NCBI RefSeq assembly: GCF_946463545.1 | Contig: NZ_OX296583.1 | Location: forward strand, 1-64,000 | DNA: 64,000 nt | Direction: 5' to 3' | Origin: Methanothermococcus thermolithotrophicus DSM 2095 | Lineage (GTDB): Archaea; AGJL01; Methanococci; Methanococcales; Methanococcaceae | Part shown: positions 1 to 8,901 of the stretch, in pieces | Layout of the letters: every line of letters begins with the position of its first letter | Numbering within the stretch: the stretch's first letter is position 1 | The notes under the pieces: model-generated | Databases searched by the model: none | What the model saw: the letters and a program-made list of their open reading frames with translations, nothing else | Told to the model about the DNA's origin: nothing | Made by a program: the position numbers and the translations under genes

Positions 1-2
1 GT

Positions 3-470
3 GTGGAAAACGAATCTAAAAATCTAGAAAAAACAAAACAAGATATCAAAGTATTAAACGATGAAAAATACTATTATTATGTTATCAACCTTTTAAAATC
101 CGCAAAAAGGGAAATATCTATAGTAATGTTCTCCATATTTTGCTGTAAAAAAACTGAAGAACTTATAAACGAACTGATAAATGCAAGAAAGAGAGGAGTT
201 ATGGTTAGAATAATTCTCGACAGAAATGTTGAATCAAATAAAAAGGTCAGGAACAGACTCAGTAGCGAAAGGATTTCAGTAAGGACTCTAAACTCTGAAA
301 GAACCCATAATAAGCTCATAATTGTGGATGATACCGTAGTAGTTGGGAGCCATAATTGGACAGATAAGGCTTTATTTGAAAATAGGGAATCCAGCGTAGC
401 AATTGTTGATAAAAACATTCTCACCGATGAAAAGGAATATTTTGAATTTTTATGGAGGTTAAGTAAATGA
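3..470 (+). CDS. Phospholipase D-like (HKD) domain protein, possibly 5'-truncated by window edge
   Basis: A single PLD-type domain of 155 residues. The HKD signature is visible: H102, K104 and D109 (HNKLIIVD), followed by GSHNWT at 115-120, the usual turn after the catalytic pair. Single-domain members such as Nuc-type nucleases dimerise to build one active site, so this could be a phosphodiesterase or nuclease; substrate unknown. The GTG at base 3 is an acceptable start, but only two bases precede it, so the gene may continue leftward. Its TGA stop overlaps the ATG of the TfuA gene (ATGA), so the two are translationally coupled. Confidence 0.8.
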   Translation: MENESKNLEKTKQDIKVLNDEKYYYYVINLLKSAKREISIVMFSIFCCKKTEELINELINARKRGVMVRIILDRNVESNKKVRNRLSSERISVRTLNSERTHNKLIIVDDTVVVGSHNWTDKALFENRESSVAIVDKNILTDEKEYFEFLWRLSK

Positions 471-1105
471 AAATAGCTATCTTTTCAAAATTAACCTTAA
501 AAGAAGATGAAATAAAGGATGTTCTAAAAGAAGCTGATGTATTTCCCCCTATTAAGAGAGGAGACTTGATGGACAGTAAAATTGATAATTACGATATTAT
601 TGGCATTATTGACGGAGTTTTTTTACAGAATTCTGCAGTGGCCCACAGGGAGATACTGAAGAGATTAAACGAAGGTAAGAAAATATTTGGAGCAAGTTCA
701 ATGGGTGCATTAAGAGCTTCTGAATTAGATACCTATGGAATGATAGGGGTAGGGAAAATATACGAATATTATAAGAACGGAATAATCACAGATGATGATG
801 AGGTTGCAGTTACATTCAGTGAAGACTTCCATCAAATAACTTTTTCAATGATTAATTTTAGAATAATGGTGCAAAATGCTATAAAAGATGGAATCATACA
901 TGAAAAAGATGGTGGGGATTTACTTAAAATAGCAAAAAGTTTATACTATCCTTTAAGAACTTTTGAAAACGTACTTGAAAAAAGTAAATTTGAAGAGGAT
1001 ATGAAAGAAAAACTTTTGAGTTACTTCAAAACTCATGACGATATAAAAAGAAGCGATGCTTTTGAGATGTTGTATAAAATTAAAGAATATATTATTAAAA
1101 TCTAA
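467..1105 (+). CDS. tfuA: TfuA-like protein, probable partner of YcaO in McrA thioglycine formation
   Basis: A 212-residue protein matching the TfuA core family: an N-terminal Rossmann-like segment (IIGIIDGVF), then the conserved stretch FGASSMGALRASEL at about 75-88 and a YGMIGVGKIYEYY block. In methanogens TfuA works with the ATP-dependent YcaO enzyme to convert a glycine of methyl-coenzyme M reductase subunit McrA into thioglycine. No YcaO gene lies downstream; it could be upstream of the window or elsewhere. GGAGGT at 454-459 and the ATGA overlap with the PLD-like gene fix the start. Family assignment is firm; the McrA role is inferred from studied methanogens. Confidence 0.88.
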   Translation: MKIAIFSKLTLKEDEIKDVLKEADVFPPIKRGDLMDSKIDNYDIIGIIDGVFLQNSAVAHREILKRLNEGKKIFGASSMGALRASELDTYGMIGVGKIYEYYKNGIITDDDEVAVTFSEDFHQITFSMINFRIMVQNAIKDGIIHEKDGGDLLKIAKSLYYPLRTFENVLEKSKFEEDMKEKLLSYFKTHDDIKRSDAFEMLYKIKEYIIKI

Positions 1106-1197
1106 ATATTATTCTATACTAAGTTAAACACAATAATTTATTTTATATTTAAGCAGGTATGAAGAGGTACTAAAATAACATTTATCTTGGTGAGCTC

Positions 1198-1641
1198 ATG
1201 GAAGAACTAAAGGTAAAAAGGATTGAAAACGGTACTGTTATTGATCATATAGATGGAGGAAAAGCTCTGGAAGTCTATAGGATCTTAAATATTAAAGAAG
1301 GATTACCAGTAACACTGGCTATGAATGTTTCTTCTAAAAAAAGAAATAAAAAGGATATTTTAAAAATAGAAGGTCTGGAGTTATCCAAAGAGGATGTTAA
1401 TAAAATAAGTCTTATTTCACCTAATGCAACAATAAACATTATAAAAAATGGAAAGGTAATATTTAAGTCTAAATTAGATATCCCTGAAAAAATCGAGGGT
1501 ATCTTAAAGTGTACAAACACAAAATGTATCACTAACCAAGAACAAATAGAGTCTAAATTCATTGTAGAAAAGAAACATCCTTTAAAAATAAGATGCATAT
1601 ACTGTGAAAAGTTCATTAGCTCCATAATATATTCAAAATAG
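1198..1641 (+). CDS. pyrI: Aspartate carbamoyltransferase regulatory subunit
   Basis: A 147-residue PyrI, normal length for the family. The N-terminal half is the nucleotide-binding allosteric domain (IDHIDGGKALEVYRIL). The C-terminal half carries the four-cysteine zinc site as CTNTKC and CIYC at about 109-138, which docks onto the catalytic subunit PyrB. It transmits CTP feedback inhibition to the first committed step of pyrimidine synthesis. pyrB is not adjacent in the window. The start is set by GGTGA four bases before ATG; this spacer creates the 12-mer GGTGAGCTCATG, also found before the genes at 15926 and 20264. Confidence 0.96.
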   Translation: MEELKVKRIENGTVIDHIDGGKALEVYRILNIKEGLPVTLAMNVSSKKRNKKDILKIEGLELSKEDVNKISLISPNATINIIKNGKVIFKSKLDIPEKIEGILKCTNTKCITNQEQIESKFIVEKKHPLKIRCIYCEKFISSIIYSK

Positions 1642-1740
1642 AATTTTCACTTTTTGTATTTTTGATGATGTTATGTTGTTATTATTTATTGTTATTGTTA
1701 ATTGTCGATATAAAAATATAAACAGGTATAAGGTGATTAA

Positions 1741-2829
1741 ATGAAGTTGCATGAATACGAGGCAAAGAGAATATTCAAAAATTATGGAATACCAGTACCT
1801 GAAAGTATTTTAACTTCAGAAAAAATAGAATCCATTGAAAAACCAGTTGTAATTAAGGCTCAGGTTTTAGTTGGCGGTAGAGGAAAAGCTGGAGGAATTC
1901 TTTTTGCAGATAATACCGAAGAAGCCAATGCAAAAATTGAAGAGCTCCTTAAGAAAGAAATAAAAGGAGAAAAAGTTGAAAAAGTTTTAATTGAAGATAA
2001 GCTTCCAATAAAAAAGGAATACTATATTGGTATAGTTATAGACAGAACGGAAAAAAAGCCTGTTATAATGTTCTCAACCGAAGGTGGAGTGGACATAGAG
2101 GAAGTTGCAAAAAACACGCCTGAAAAAATAGTAAAACACTATGTGGACCTGGAAAAGGAATTTTTACCATACATAGCAAGAAATATTTTAAACGAGGCTT
2201 CTATCCCGTCCGAAGAAATCCCAAAAATTGCAGATGTGATATACAAACTCTACAAGGTATTCAAAGACATGGACGGAACTTTAACTGAAATAAATCCATT
2301 GGTTATTACCGAGGACGGAAGAATCTTTGCTGCAGATGCTGTTTTAAATGTGGACGACGATGCATTCTACAGACACAACTATCAAGAATTCGAAGAATTC
2401 AATAAAAAAGACAAATCAGAATTTGCCTATGTTGAACTGGATGGCGACATTGGGGTTATAGGCAATGGTGCAGGTTTAACTTTGGCTAGTATGGATATTG
2501 TTAAAGAGTTTGGTGGAGAACCGGCATGTTTCTTAGATATAGGTGGTGGAGCCAGTTCAGAAATAGTTAAAAAAGCACTTAAAAAGGTTTTAGAAAAGCA
2601 GGGTGTAAAAGGAGTTTTCATTAACGTATTAGGCGGTATCACAAGATGCGATGAAGTTGCAAAAGGTATCGTTGATGTTTTAGAAGAGCATCCAAATGTC
2701 AAATTTGCAGTTAGGATGATGGGAACAAATGAAGAAGAAGGAAGAAAAATATTGGAAGAACATGGAATACCTTACGAGCTCTCCATGGAAGATGCAGCTA
2801 AAAAGTTAATGGAAACGATCAACAACTAA
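1741..2829 (+). CDS. sucC: Succinyl-CoA ligase (ADP-forming) subunit beta
   Basis: A 362-residue ATP-grasp subunit starting MKLHEYEAKRIFKNYGIPVP, the family N-terminus, with the ATP-binding segment KAQVLVGGRGKAGG and the C-terminal CoA-ligase domain (FLDIGGGA, INVLGGITRCDEVAKGIV). It joins succinate and CoA with ATP as part of the incomplete reductive citric acid branch by which methanococci make 2-oxoglutarate. Malate dehydrogenase of the same branch lies at 40.6 kb. The alpha subunit sucD is not in the window. RBS GGTGATT lies just before ATG, with an AT-rich TATA-like stretch at about 1704-1720. Confidence 0.96.
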   Translation: MKLHEYEAKRIFKNYGIPVPESILTSEKIESIEKPVVIKAQVLVGGRGKAGGILFADNTEEANAKIEELLKKEIKGEKVEKVLIEDKLPIKKEYYIGIVIDRTEKKPVIMFSTEGGVDIEEVAKNTPEKIVKHYVDLEKEFLPYIARNILNEASIPSEEIPKIADVIYKLYKVFKDMDGTLTEINPLVITEDGRIFAADAVLNVDDDAFYRHNYQEFEEFNKKDKSEFAYVELDGDIGVIGNGAGLTLASMDIVKEFGGEPACFLDIGGGASSEIVKKALKKVLEKQGVKGVFINVLGGITRCDEVAKGIVDVLEEHPNVKFAVRMMGTNEEEGRKILEEHGIPYELSMEDAAKKLMETINN

Positions 2830-2849
2830 TTTTTTATTTTTTATTATTT
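2830..2849. terminator. T-rich shared terminator between convergent genes
   Basis: The 20 bases between the stops of sucC and srp19 are almost pure T with a few A. This is a typical archaeal oligo-T terminator, with A-tracts on the other strand serving the opposing gene less well. Confidence 0.5.
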
Positions 2850-3161
2850 TTAAGCCTTCAAACTTTTACATAATCTTTTAAGAAACTCTAATTTTGAAAT
2901 ATTTTCATCATTAACTTTTACCTTTATATATCCACAAATTTTCCAATTTTCTCGTGGATAGGATTTATCTTTTTCGGTTTTAAATTCATAGCCCATTTTT
3001 CTAAGTTTTGATTCTATGTCCTTCAACCTTGGATTGTTAACGCCCAATTCCTTTGGAACTTTTCTACCTTCTTTTCTACTCTTTTTAGCATCTATGTACG
3101 TTGGCCAGATTATAATTTCTTTTGTCCCTGAGTTATTGTTATCATTCTTAGATGCTATCAT
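2850..3161 (-). CDS. srp19: Signal recognition particle 19 kDa protein
   Basis: A 103-residue SRP19, the protein that binds helices 6 and 8 of archaeal 7S RNA and helps SRP54 assemble. Recognisable signature: the [21 protein letters not shown] start of the fold, then the conserved [16 protein letters not shown] and the KSYPRENW segment. Start ATG at 3161 is preceded by GGTGA. Only four bases separate it from the end of corA, so the two are probably co-transcribed from DUF373 through corA. No 7S RNA gene is visible here. Confidence 0.95.
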   Translation of the reverse strand: MIASKNDNNNSGTKEIIIWPTYIDAKKSRKEGRKVPKELGVNNPRLKDIESKLRKMGYEFKTEKDKSYPRENWKICGYIKVKVNDENISKLEFLKRLCKSLKA

Positions 3162-3165
3162 ATTT

Positions 3166-4116
3166 TCACCTTATCCACTTTTCTTTAATGAACACATAGA
3201 ATAGGATAGCTATCACGACAAATGATATTCCAAAAACTATCCAAAAACCATGTGGATCATCAATCAATGGCATATATTTGAAATTCATTCCGTAAATTCC
3301 GGTAATCCACATTGGAACGGCAAATAACGTTGTAACCATTGTTAAAATTTTCATAATTTGGTTCATTCGAATGTTTTCGAGTGATAGATTCATATCCATC
3401 ATTGAAACAAGCAATTCCCTATACGTGGTTTCCATATCAATTAACTGCAAAATGTCGTAATACAGGTCTTCAAAATGCCACCTATCTTCCTGAGTAGTTA
3501 TAGGAATATACTTCCTTTTTAAGACCGAAAGAACATCTTTGTTTGATACCAACGCCTTATGGAAGTAAACTAGCATTTTTCTAAGTTGAAGTGTTTCCTC
3601 AGTTATATTTCTATTATGACCTTGTAAAAGACTATCCTCCAATTCATCTAACTCATCTTCTAAATTAAGCAAGATTCTGGAATAACTTATAGTTATCTGA
3701 TTCAAAAGGGTGTATATAAAAAAACCAATCCCCCTGTCAAGTAACATTTTAGGTTTTTTAGTTTTTAATAGGTTGCATAACCTCCCGATGGATTTTATTT
3801 TATCGGTATGTACTGTTAAGATCACATTGTCCTTTATAAATATACCGAAAGACGTTGTTGTAATATCCTCTTCAAAAAGTGGGGCTTTGAAAATTATAAG
3901 GTAGTAATCATCCTCTTCTTCAACCCTTGGAACCTCCTGTTCGTCAAGACCAAGCATTAGTTCTTCCACTTTTATATTTATTTTATCGGATAGCTTACGG
4001 AGCTCCTCATCAGATGGGGCATAGCAATCTATCCAGCAGAGGGCGTATTCTTTACTTAAATCGTCTAAATTCATTTTTTCAATGTTTTTACCATTGTACC
4101 CTATGACTTCTAGCAT
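3166..4116 (-). CDS. corA: CorA-family magnesium/divalent cation channel
   Basis: A 316-residue CorA. A long cytoplasmic helical funnel is followed by two C-terminal membrane helices, with the signature YGMNF at the end of the first ([14 protein letters not shown]). The last residues (IKEKWIR) are basic and cytoplasmic, as in CorA. It forms a pentameric channel for Mg2+ or Co2+ uptake. It sits second in a likely DUF373-corA-srp19 transcription unit, 18 bp after DUF373. A GTGAT element precedes the ATG at 4116. Confidence 0.95.
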   Translation of the reverse strand: MLEVIGYNGKNIEKMNLDDLSKEYALCWIDCYAPSDEELRKLSDKINIKVEELMLGLDEQEVPRVEEEDDYYLIIFKAPLFEEDITTTSFGIFIKDNVILTVHTDKIKSIGRLCNLLKTKKPKMLLDRGIGFFIYTLLNQITISYSRILLNLEDELDELEDSLLQGHNRNITEETLQLRKMLVYFHKALVSNKDVLSVLKRKYIPITTQEDRWHFEDLYYDILQLIDMETTYRELLVSMMDMNLSLENIRMNQIMKILTMVTTLFAVPMWITGIYGMNFKYMPLIDDPHGFWIVFGISFVVIAILFYVFIKEKWIR

Positions 4117-4134
4117 ACTATCACATAAATATAA

Positions 4135-5250
4135 TTAATGGGTTTGAGACTCAACTTTATCCCCAGACTCTGATTTAGGCTCGTAAAAGAGAATAGCCGA
4201 AATTATAATTAATATCGAAGTATAAGCTATAACATATACCATGACGTTGGCAAATTTGACGCTTTCATCAATCAAGAACATTGAAAATATCATCAAAATT
4301 TCTCTTGCCATAAATATGACTATAATTTTAAAGAAAATTCTCTTTAATAAACTAAGTACATTTTTACTTGTATGTATTATATCATCTATAAAACGTATTG
4401 TCACAAATATGAAAAGTCCAAGTGCTAAAGGATTGGCCATATAATTTAAAAATGTCCCAACGAATTTAACCAATTCCAAGCCTGCAGACATCTTATAAGA
4501 ATAAATAATCCCAACAATTATTATTAATGAGCTTATAACATTACCAATTGGGGTAAGTTTTCCAACCTCTATTCCTTCTTTTCCTTCCTTGAATGATTTC
4601 TTTAAAGTCTCTGTTAGACTAACGCCCTCCGATAAAATATATAACCCTATTAGTCCTGCAATTATCCTCCAACCCAAATCTGCAAATACTGCATAGAGTA
4701 TCATGGCAAATCCAACAGAGGTAAACAAAAACGGCACGTATTGGGACATGGTTTTTTTAATGAATTCCTGTATTAAGTAATAGGTGGATTCTAAAGATTC
4801 ATTCTGTTTTACAACTATTCTTTTTTTCCATACAAATACTTCGTTGGATTCCAAATATTTTAAAACCAGTTCATCTTCTTTTCCATCTGAAACAAGATAT
4901 ATAAAAGTAGGTTCATATAAATACATTAAAAAATCAAGCTGTTCTTTTATTCGCATTGCACATCTTTCAGATTCAACATCCTTATCCCCTGAAATTGTGG
5001 CGATTTCCACATCCTTTCCTTCTTTTTTTAATTCATCGTAAAGTTTTACTCCGCCTAAAATGGAATTTACATCACTATCTCCTGGATCAGCTAAACCCAA
5101 TTTTACAGCTGCATTTATATTATCTTCCATACCTAAAATAGGGGTTCTTATATTGCCTTTTCTACCGATATCATCATCCATATCAACAACAATAACAAGA
5201 TATTTTTTAACATCTTTACCTTTAGGTACAACATCTTTAACAAAATTCAT
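4135..5250 (-). CDS. DUF373 family archaeal membrane protein
   Basis: A 371-residue protein whose N-terminal 150 residues form a soluble domain with an aspartate-rich strand end (VIVVDMDDDIGRKGNIRTP) and ISGDKD / LVSDGKEDE motifs. About five membrane helices follow to the C-terminus. This matches the archaeal DUF373 family, for which no function is established. The clustered aspartates suggest nucleotide or metal binding (inference). It is followed by corA after 18 bp. Translation start ATG at 5250 lies behind an AGGGGT-like RBS. Confidence 0.85.
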   Translation of the reverse strand: MNFVKDVVPKGKDVKKYLVIVVDMDDDIGRKGNIRTPILGMEDNINAAVKLGLADPGDSDVNSILGGVKLYDELKKEGKDVEIATISGDKDVESERCAMRIKEQLDFLMYLYEPTFIYLVSDGKEDELVLKYLESNEVFVWKKRIVVKQNESLESTYYLIQEFIKKTMSQYVPFLFTSVGFAMILYAVFADLGWRIIAGLIGLYILSEGVSLTETLKKSFKEGKEGIEVGKLTPIGNVISSLIIIVGIIYSYKMSAGLELVKFVGTFLNYMANPLALGLFIFVTIRFIDDIIHTSKNVLSLLKRIFFKIIVIFMAREILMIFSMFLIDESVKFANVMVYVIAYTSILIIISAILFYEPKSESGDKVESQTH

Positions 5251-5427
5251 AATACCCCTAACAAATATTATTTTGAATATTATTCAAACATGAAACATGG
5301 CCTTAATAAAAATTCTTCGAGTTTGTGGCATCTTTTGAAGAACTTCTAAATATGGAGCTCTGCGAATGTTTGTCTTTGTTTATTTAAAATTATAATTAGA
5401 TATTATATTGGTTTTAATTAATTTAAC

Positions 5428-6558
5428 CTAAGTATGTGTGTCACATAATTGCAGTATGACTACATAAAGTATAACAAACAAGGTTATTAAAAACCCATAA
5501 TTAATTCCTATTTCACACATTGATAACAGGGTAGCACCATATATGGAGTATATTCTAATATCTCCCTTTGTATATATTAACTTACTTATCAGACCCAATA
5601 AAAAGGCAAATATTACCCCGAAAATCCCAAAATCAAGGTAGATTGGTCCAAACATAGTTGAAGTTATATTATGACTATAGTTAAAAATAATATTCCCAAT
5701 TAATGATTCTCCATTTGGATTAAAGGAAACCTTCCCAAGTAGTAGTTCAGGATAGTTTATAATCCTATCCAAAGTCATCAAGTCAAAGTATGCTCTATAT
5801 GATAAAATTTCTATAAAATTAAGCTTCCAGGACTGGCCTGAAGATAAGAGTATCAACTTAGCCATTATTCCAAGTAACAACACAGAGGCAAAACCATATA
5901 AGATTATATGTTTTGGCGATATTCTACCTTTTCCATACTGATATATTAAAAATGCCGCCAGTAGTATAAGGACATTTGCCTTGTAGCCTAAGAGTATTAG
6001 TAGAACAAAAGCCACTAAAAAATACGGTACACCGCTTAAACCCCCATAAGTCAATGCTCCAGAGGAAATTAATCTAAGGGGATCAGCAGCTATATCCATA
6101 CGCGTGGTATAATCTAATATTGGTATTGCACCATTTTGAACTACGATTAAAATAAAAGAAAATATCCCGACAAAAAATATTACATTATCCATCTTTTTTG
6201 AAGGATATGTTGCTACAAATAAGTGGATAATACCCAATACCGCCAAAGGATAAATTATGGCCAAAATTAAAGAATCTGACACCGCCATAACCCCATAAAA
6301 TATCAAAAAGAATATTAAACTTCCAGATAAGTAAATGATGAACTCTCTTTTAATATTGGTGCCAATATTTGTAAAAAAAGGAATTGAAAAGCTTGCAATA
6401 TATGTTAGAACAATAAAGAACATTTTTAAGATTAAAACTGGATTGAATTTATTAAAATACGGTACTGCAAGTAAAAATATGATTAAATGACCTGCTAAAA
6501 CTATAAAAACTGGATTAAATAGGAACCTATCATCTACTTTTAATTTATTTTTTAGCAT
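5428..6558 (-). CDS. Polytopic membrane protein, putative O-antigen polymerase-like (copy 2)
   Basis: A 376-residue protein with roughly ten hydrophobic helices and no soluble domain. It resembles the archaeal family annotated as putative O-antigen/oligosaccharide repeat-unit polymerase (formerly DUF70). It is a paralog of the upstream gene: both share a central GY(R/K)(T/A)NV helix start and an FGPIYLDFGIFG versus FGAVIGDYGILG loop. Its ATG overlaps the end of the upstream gene by 14 bp, with AGGGGT as RBS, so the two form one operon. Likely role: surface glycan assembly; substrate unknown. Confidence 0.65.
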   Translation of the reverse strand: MLKNKLKVDDRFLFNPVFIVLAGHLIIFLLAVPYFNKFNPVLILKMFFIVLTYIASFSIPFFTNIGTNIKREFIIYLSGSLIFFLIFYGVMAVSDSLILAIIYPLAVLGIIHLFVATYPSKKMDNVIFFVGIFSFILIVVQNGAIPILDYTTRMDIAADPLRLISSGALTYGGLSGVPYFLVAFVLLILLGYKANVLILLAAFLIYQYGKGRISPKHIILYGFASVLLLGIMAKLILLSSGQSWKLNFIEILSYRAYFDLMTLDRIINYPELLLGKVSFNPNGESLIGNIIFNYSHNITSTMFGPIYLDFGIFGVIFAFLLGLISKLIYTKGDIRIYSIYGATLLSMCEIGINYGFLITLFVILYVVILQLCDTHT

Positions 6559-7651
6559 TTAAGACCCCTTTTATCAATGCATAAATGGATAGTACAAATC
6601 CAAACATGTAGAATAGGATAACATCAAGATCCAAAATTCCTGTTTCAATACCGACCAATAAATACGCTATTAAAATGGCATAAACCCCTAAATAAATACC
6701 TTTTAAATCCTCAGCTATTTTATAATACAAACCTAAAAATACACCCAAAATACCAAAATATGGGATAATTCCAAGGATTCCATAATCACCAATAACTGCC
6801 CCAAAAATTGTTGGAGTTATTGAAACACCCTGAACTCCGATACTTTTTGCAACAACCCCTCTTGCTCCAGGAGCCATTCCTAAATAGGAATAAATCGCAC
6901 AATAATGAATTACCCCATTAAATACTCCATTAAAATTCTTAACAATAATATCAAAAATGCTCATTGTTAAATCTATTCTTGAAAGTATTGGATTTCCACC
7001 ACTTCCTAATGTATAAAGCCTCAATATTGACATGGAGAGTAATACCAAAAATATTCCAAATGCCGAATATATCAATTCCTTTGTTTTTATTTTATTTAAA
7101 TAATACATTACAAAAAGTATGGATAAAAATAATATCATAACATTTGTTCTATATCCTAAAAGCATAATCAGTGCTGAAAAAACCATGGAATATATTACAA
7201 CCTTTATTCTGCTCATACTTAAATTTGATGCAACTACTATTGCCCAACCTAAAAGCATAAGATGAGATAGAGCGGTAAAAGGAACATTCAAAAATCTTCT
7301 TGAAGTCGGATCAAAGAGTGGAATATCCCTTACCCATAAAATATCAAAAAATATGAACAATATACCAATAAACATTAAAAATATCCCAAATATGTAATGT
7401 TTTGAATAATTTGGTTTATGTGCCAAAAATCTTCGATTTCCTGACTCATCTAAATTTAAAATATGATATAACCTCTCACCCACCATGAAAGATATATAAA
7501 AGAAAATTGCACTAAAAAGTGCTAAAAATCCTGAAAAAGATGATACCGTGGAAAATAAAATATATACGCACACCAATAATACAAATAAATGATGTGCTTT
7601 AATTTTTTCATTTAATTTCAAATTCCTTAAATCAGTTTTTAGGAGCTCCAT
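6545..7651 (-). CDS. Polytopic membrane protein, putative O-antigen polymerase-like (copy 1)
   Basis: About 368 residues with ten or so membrane helices, paralogous to the overlapping downstream gene. Shared motifs include GYRTNVMILFLS and the FG(A/P)..GD.GI.G loop before the last helices, as in the archaeal putative O-antigen polymerase family. Of two in-frame ATGs (7657 and 7651), the second is chosen because AAAGGA ends six bases before it; the first has no spacing. That start contains a GAGCTC word as codons for Glu-Leu. Probably acts in cell-surface glycan polymerisation, by family only. Confidence 0.65.
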   Translation of the reverse strand: MELLKTDLRNLKLNEKIKAHHLFVLLVCVYILFSTVSSFSGFLALFSAIFFYISFMVGERLYHILNLDESGNRRFLAHKPNYSKHYIFGIFLMFIGILFIFFDILWVRDIPLFDPTSRRFLNVPFTALSHLMLLGWAIVVASNLSMSRIKVVIYSMVFSALIMLLGYRTNVMILFLSILFVMYYLNKIKTKELIYSAFGIFLVLLSMSILRLYTLGSGGNPILSRIDLTMSIFDIIVKNFNGVFNGVIHYCAIYSYLGMAPGARGVVAKSIGVQGVSITPTIFGAVIGDYGILGIIPYFGILGVFLGLYYKIAEDLKGIYLGVYAILIAYLLVGIETGILDLDVILFYMFGFVLSIYALIKGVLNAKK

Positions 7652-7710
7652 GTTCATTCCTTTTTATTTTATTATAGTTTTAGACATAAAAACTTAACTT
7701 TACAATCATC

Positions 7711-7915
7711 ATTGAGCGAATACTCAATCCTAAAATATACCTACTCGACGAAAACCTTTTAGGTTTTCGTGAGTTCGACAAAAACCTTTGGTTTTTGTGA
7801 ATCGACAAATTCCCTTGGAATTTGTCTCGATCAGCGAATCCAAAGGATTCGCTTCGACTCAACGAAGTTGAGTAGGTATCGGGTTTGGATTCAAAACCTT
7901 TTTTAAAAGGTTTTG
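7711..7915. repeat. Cluster of seven perfect stem-loops
   Basis: Consecutive inverted repeats with short loops, read directly: 7711-7728 (6 bp stem), 7748-7770 (ACGAAAACC, 9 bp, loop 5), 7778-7798 (ACAAAAACC, 9 bp, loop TTT), 7804-7826 (GACAAATTCC, 10 bp, loop CTT), 7833-7853 (AGCGAATCC, 9 bp, loop AAA), 7857-7873 (ACTCAAC, 7 bp, loop GAA) and 7892-7915 (CAAAACCTTTT, 11 bp, loop TT). An outer pair, ATACCTACTC at 7737-7746 and its complement at 7870-7879, could enclose five of them. Stems differ from one another. Words such as CGAATCC/GGATTCG and AAAACC/GGTTTT recur in the cluster at 57.3 kb. Confidence 0.9.
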
Positions 7916-7942
7916 TCCTATACTATAATTATATTTTGTCAT

Positions 7943-8722
7943 TCAAGGTAATGTATAAATAGCAAAATCCCCAGGATTTAGCCCGATATTTTTAGGTAAT
8001 TCATCCGCGGTTTCATTTACAACTAAATATACGGTTATCTTTGAAGTGGCTATTTTCTCTGGTTTAATTATATTGTCCAGCATGTTTAACATTTCCAAAT
8101 CCAATTTTCCATCTAAAAACAAGCCATTTTCAACGAATTTAATAGATAATTTATTTAAATCCAAATTTAACTTATTTTTTATGGATTGTTGTTCTGATGG
8201 TGCAAAAGTTTTTGAATCTACTGCAATTGAACTGCTAATATATGTTTTAAGTACTGTCATATTTGAATTTTCATAATTATTTTTTGTACTTTCTATTATG
8301 TCCCCAATTTCTTTAAATGAATTTCCTTCAATTGGGTTCATCTGATATTCAACTACAGTATTTCCCAAGGGTTTTAAAACTATCTTTTTAGCTGCTATAT
8401 CTTCGATGTAAGCCATCTCTCCCCCTATTGTTATGGACTGGTTTTTATATACTGCAGTAAGAGTTCCTCCCCGAGCTCCCGTTATTAATACAATATCATT
8501 AAATTCTTCATTGGATGATGTCCATTTACCTTTTACATTGGCATACAATGGAAAATTTTTTTTCATTATTTTTTCAGAAATCCATGCACACTTATACATC
8601 TGGTCTCCATCAAACTCATAACTATTATTGCCATTGGAGCTTAAAAATTTATATGCCAGAGCTCCTGAAGTTATCAATATAGCAAGTAAAACTAAAATTT
8701 CAAGAATCCCTATTTTTCTCAT
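7943..8722 (-). CDS. Membrane-anchored protein of unknown function
   Basis: A 259-residue protein with one N-terminal hydrophobic helix (LEILVLLAILITSGALAYKF, residues 7-26) followed by an extracytoplasmic-looking domain rich in strands. The single-anchor layout with IGILEILVLL resembles DUF4330-type anchored proteins, but I cannot confirm that family. RBS AAAGGGAT precedes ATG at 8722. It is the first gene of a possible unit running toward the polymerase-like pair, though the 7.7 kb hairpin cluster lies between them. Surface location is inferred from the anchor. Confidence 0.6.
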   Translation of the reverse strand: MRKIGILEILVLLAILITSGALAYKFLSSNGNNSYEFDGDQMYKCAWISEKIMKKNFPLYANVKGKWTSSNEEFNDIVLITGARGGTLTAVYKNQSITIGGEMAYIEDIAAKKIVLKPLGNTVVEYQMNPIEGNSFKEIGDIIESTKNNYENSNMTVLKTYISSSIAVDSKTFAPSEQQSIKNKLNLDLNKLSIKFVENGLFLDGKLDLEMLNMLDNIIKPEKIATSKITVYLVVNETADELPKNIGLNPGDFAIYTLP

Positions 8723-8901
8723 GATATCCCTTTAAAATCGTCATATGAAAAACGAACAAATTTTATTTAAAAATATAATAATTTTCCTATATATATCCTT
8801 AATTATTAATATCCTTAATTCTTATATGGTGGTATGAATCAAATAGGTGGCTTTATAATTTTTATATTTAGGGAAATAGGATACTACAGTACGGTGAAAA
8901 C

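Noticed and set aside
7680..7862. 60-codon minus-strand frame in the hairpin cluster
   Set aside because: It lies wholly within the inverted repeats; its residues are read-through of palindromes with no RBS or family.
7711..7915. CRISPR array
   Set aside because: Each palindrome is different and no identical repeats with uniform spacers exist; no cas gene is nearby.
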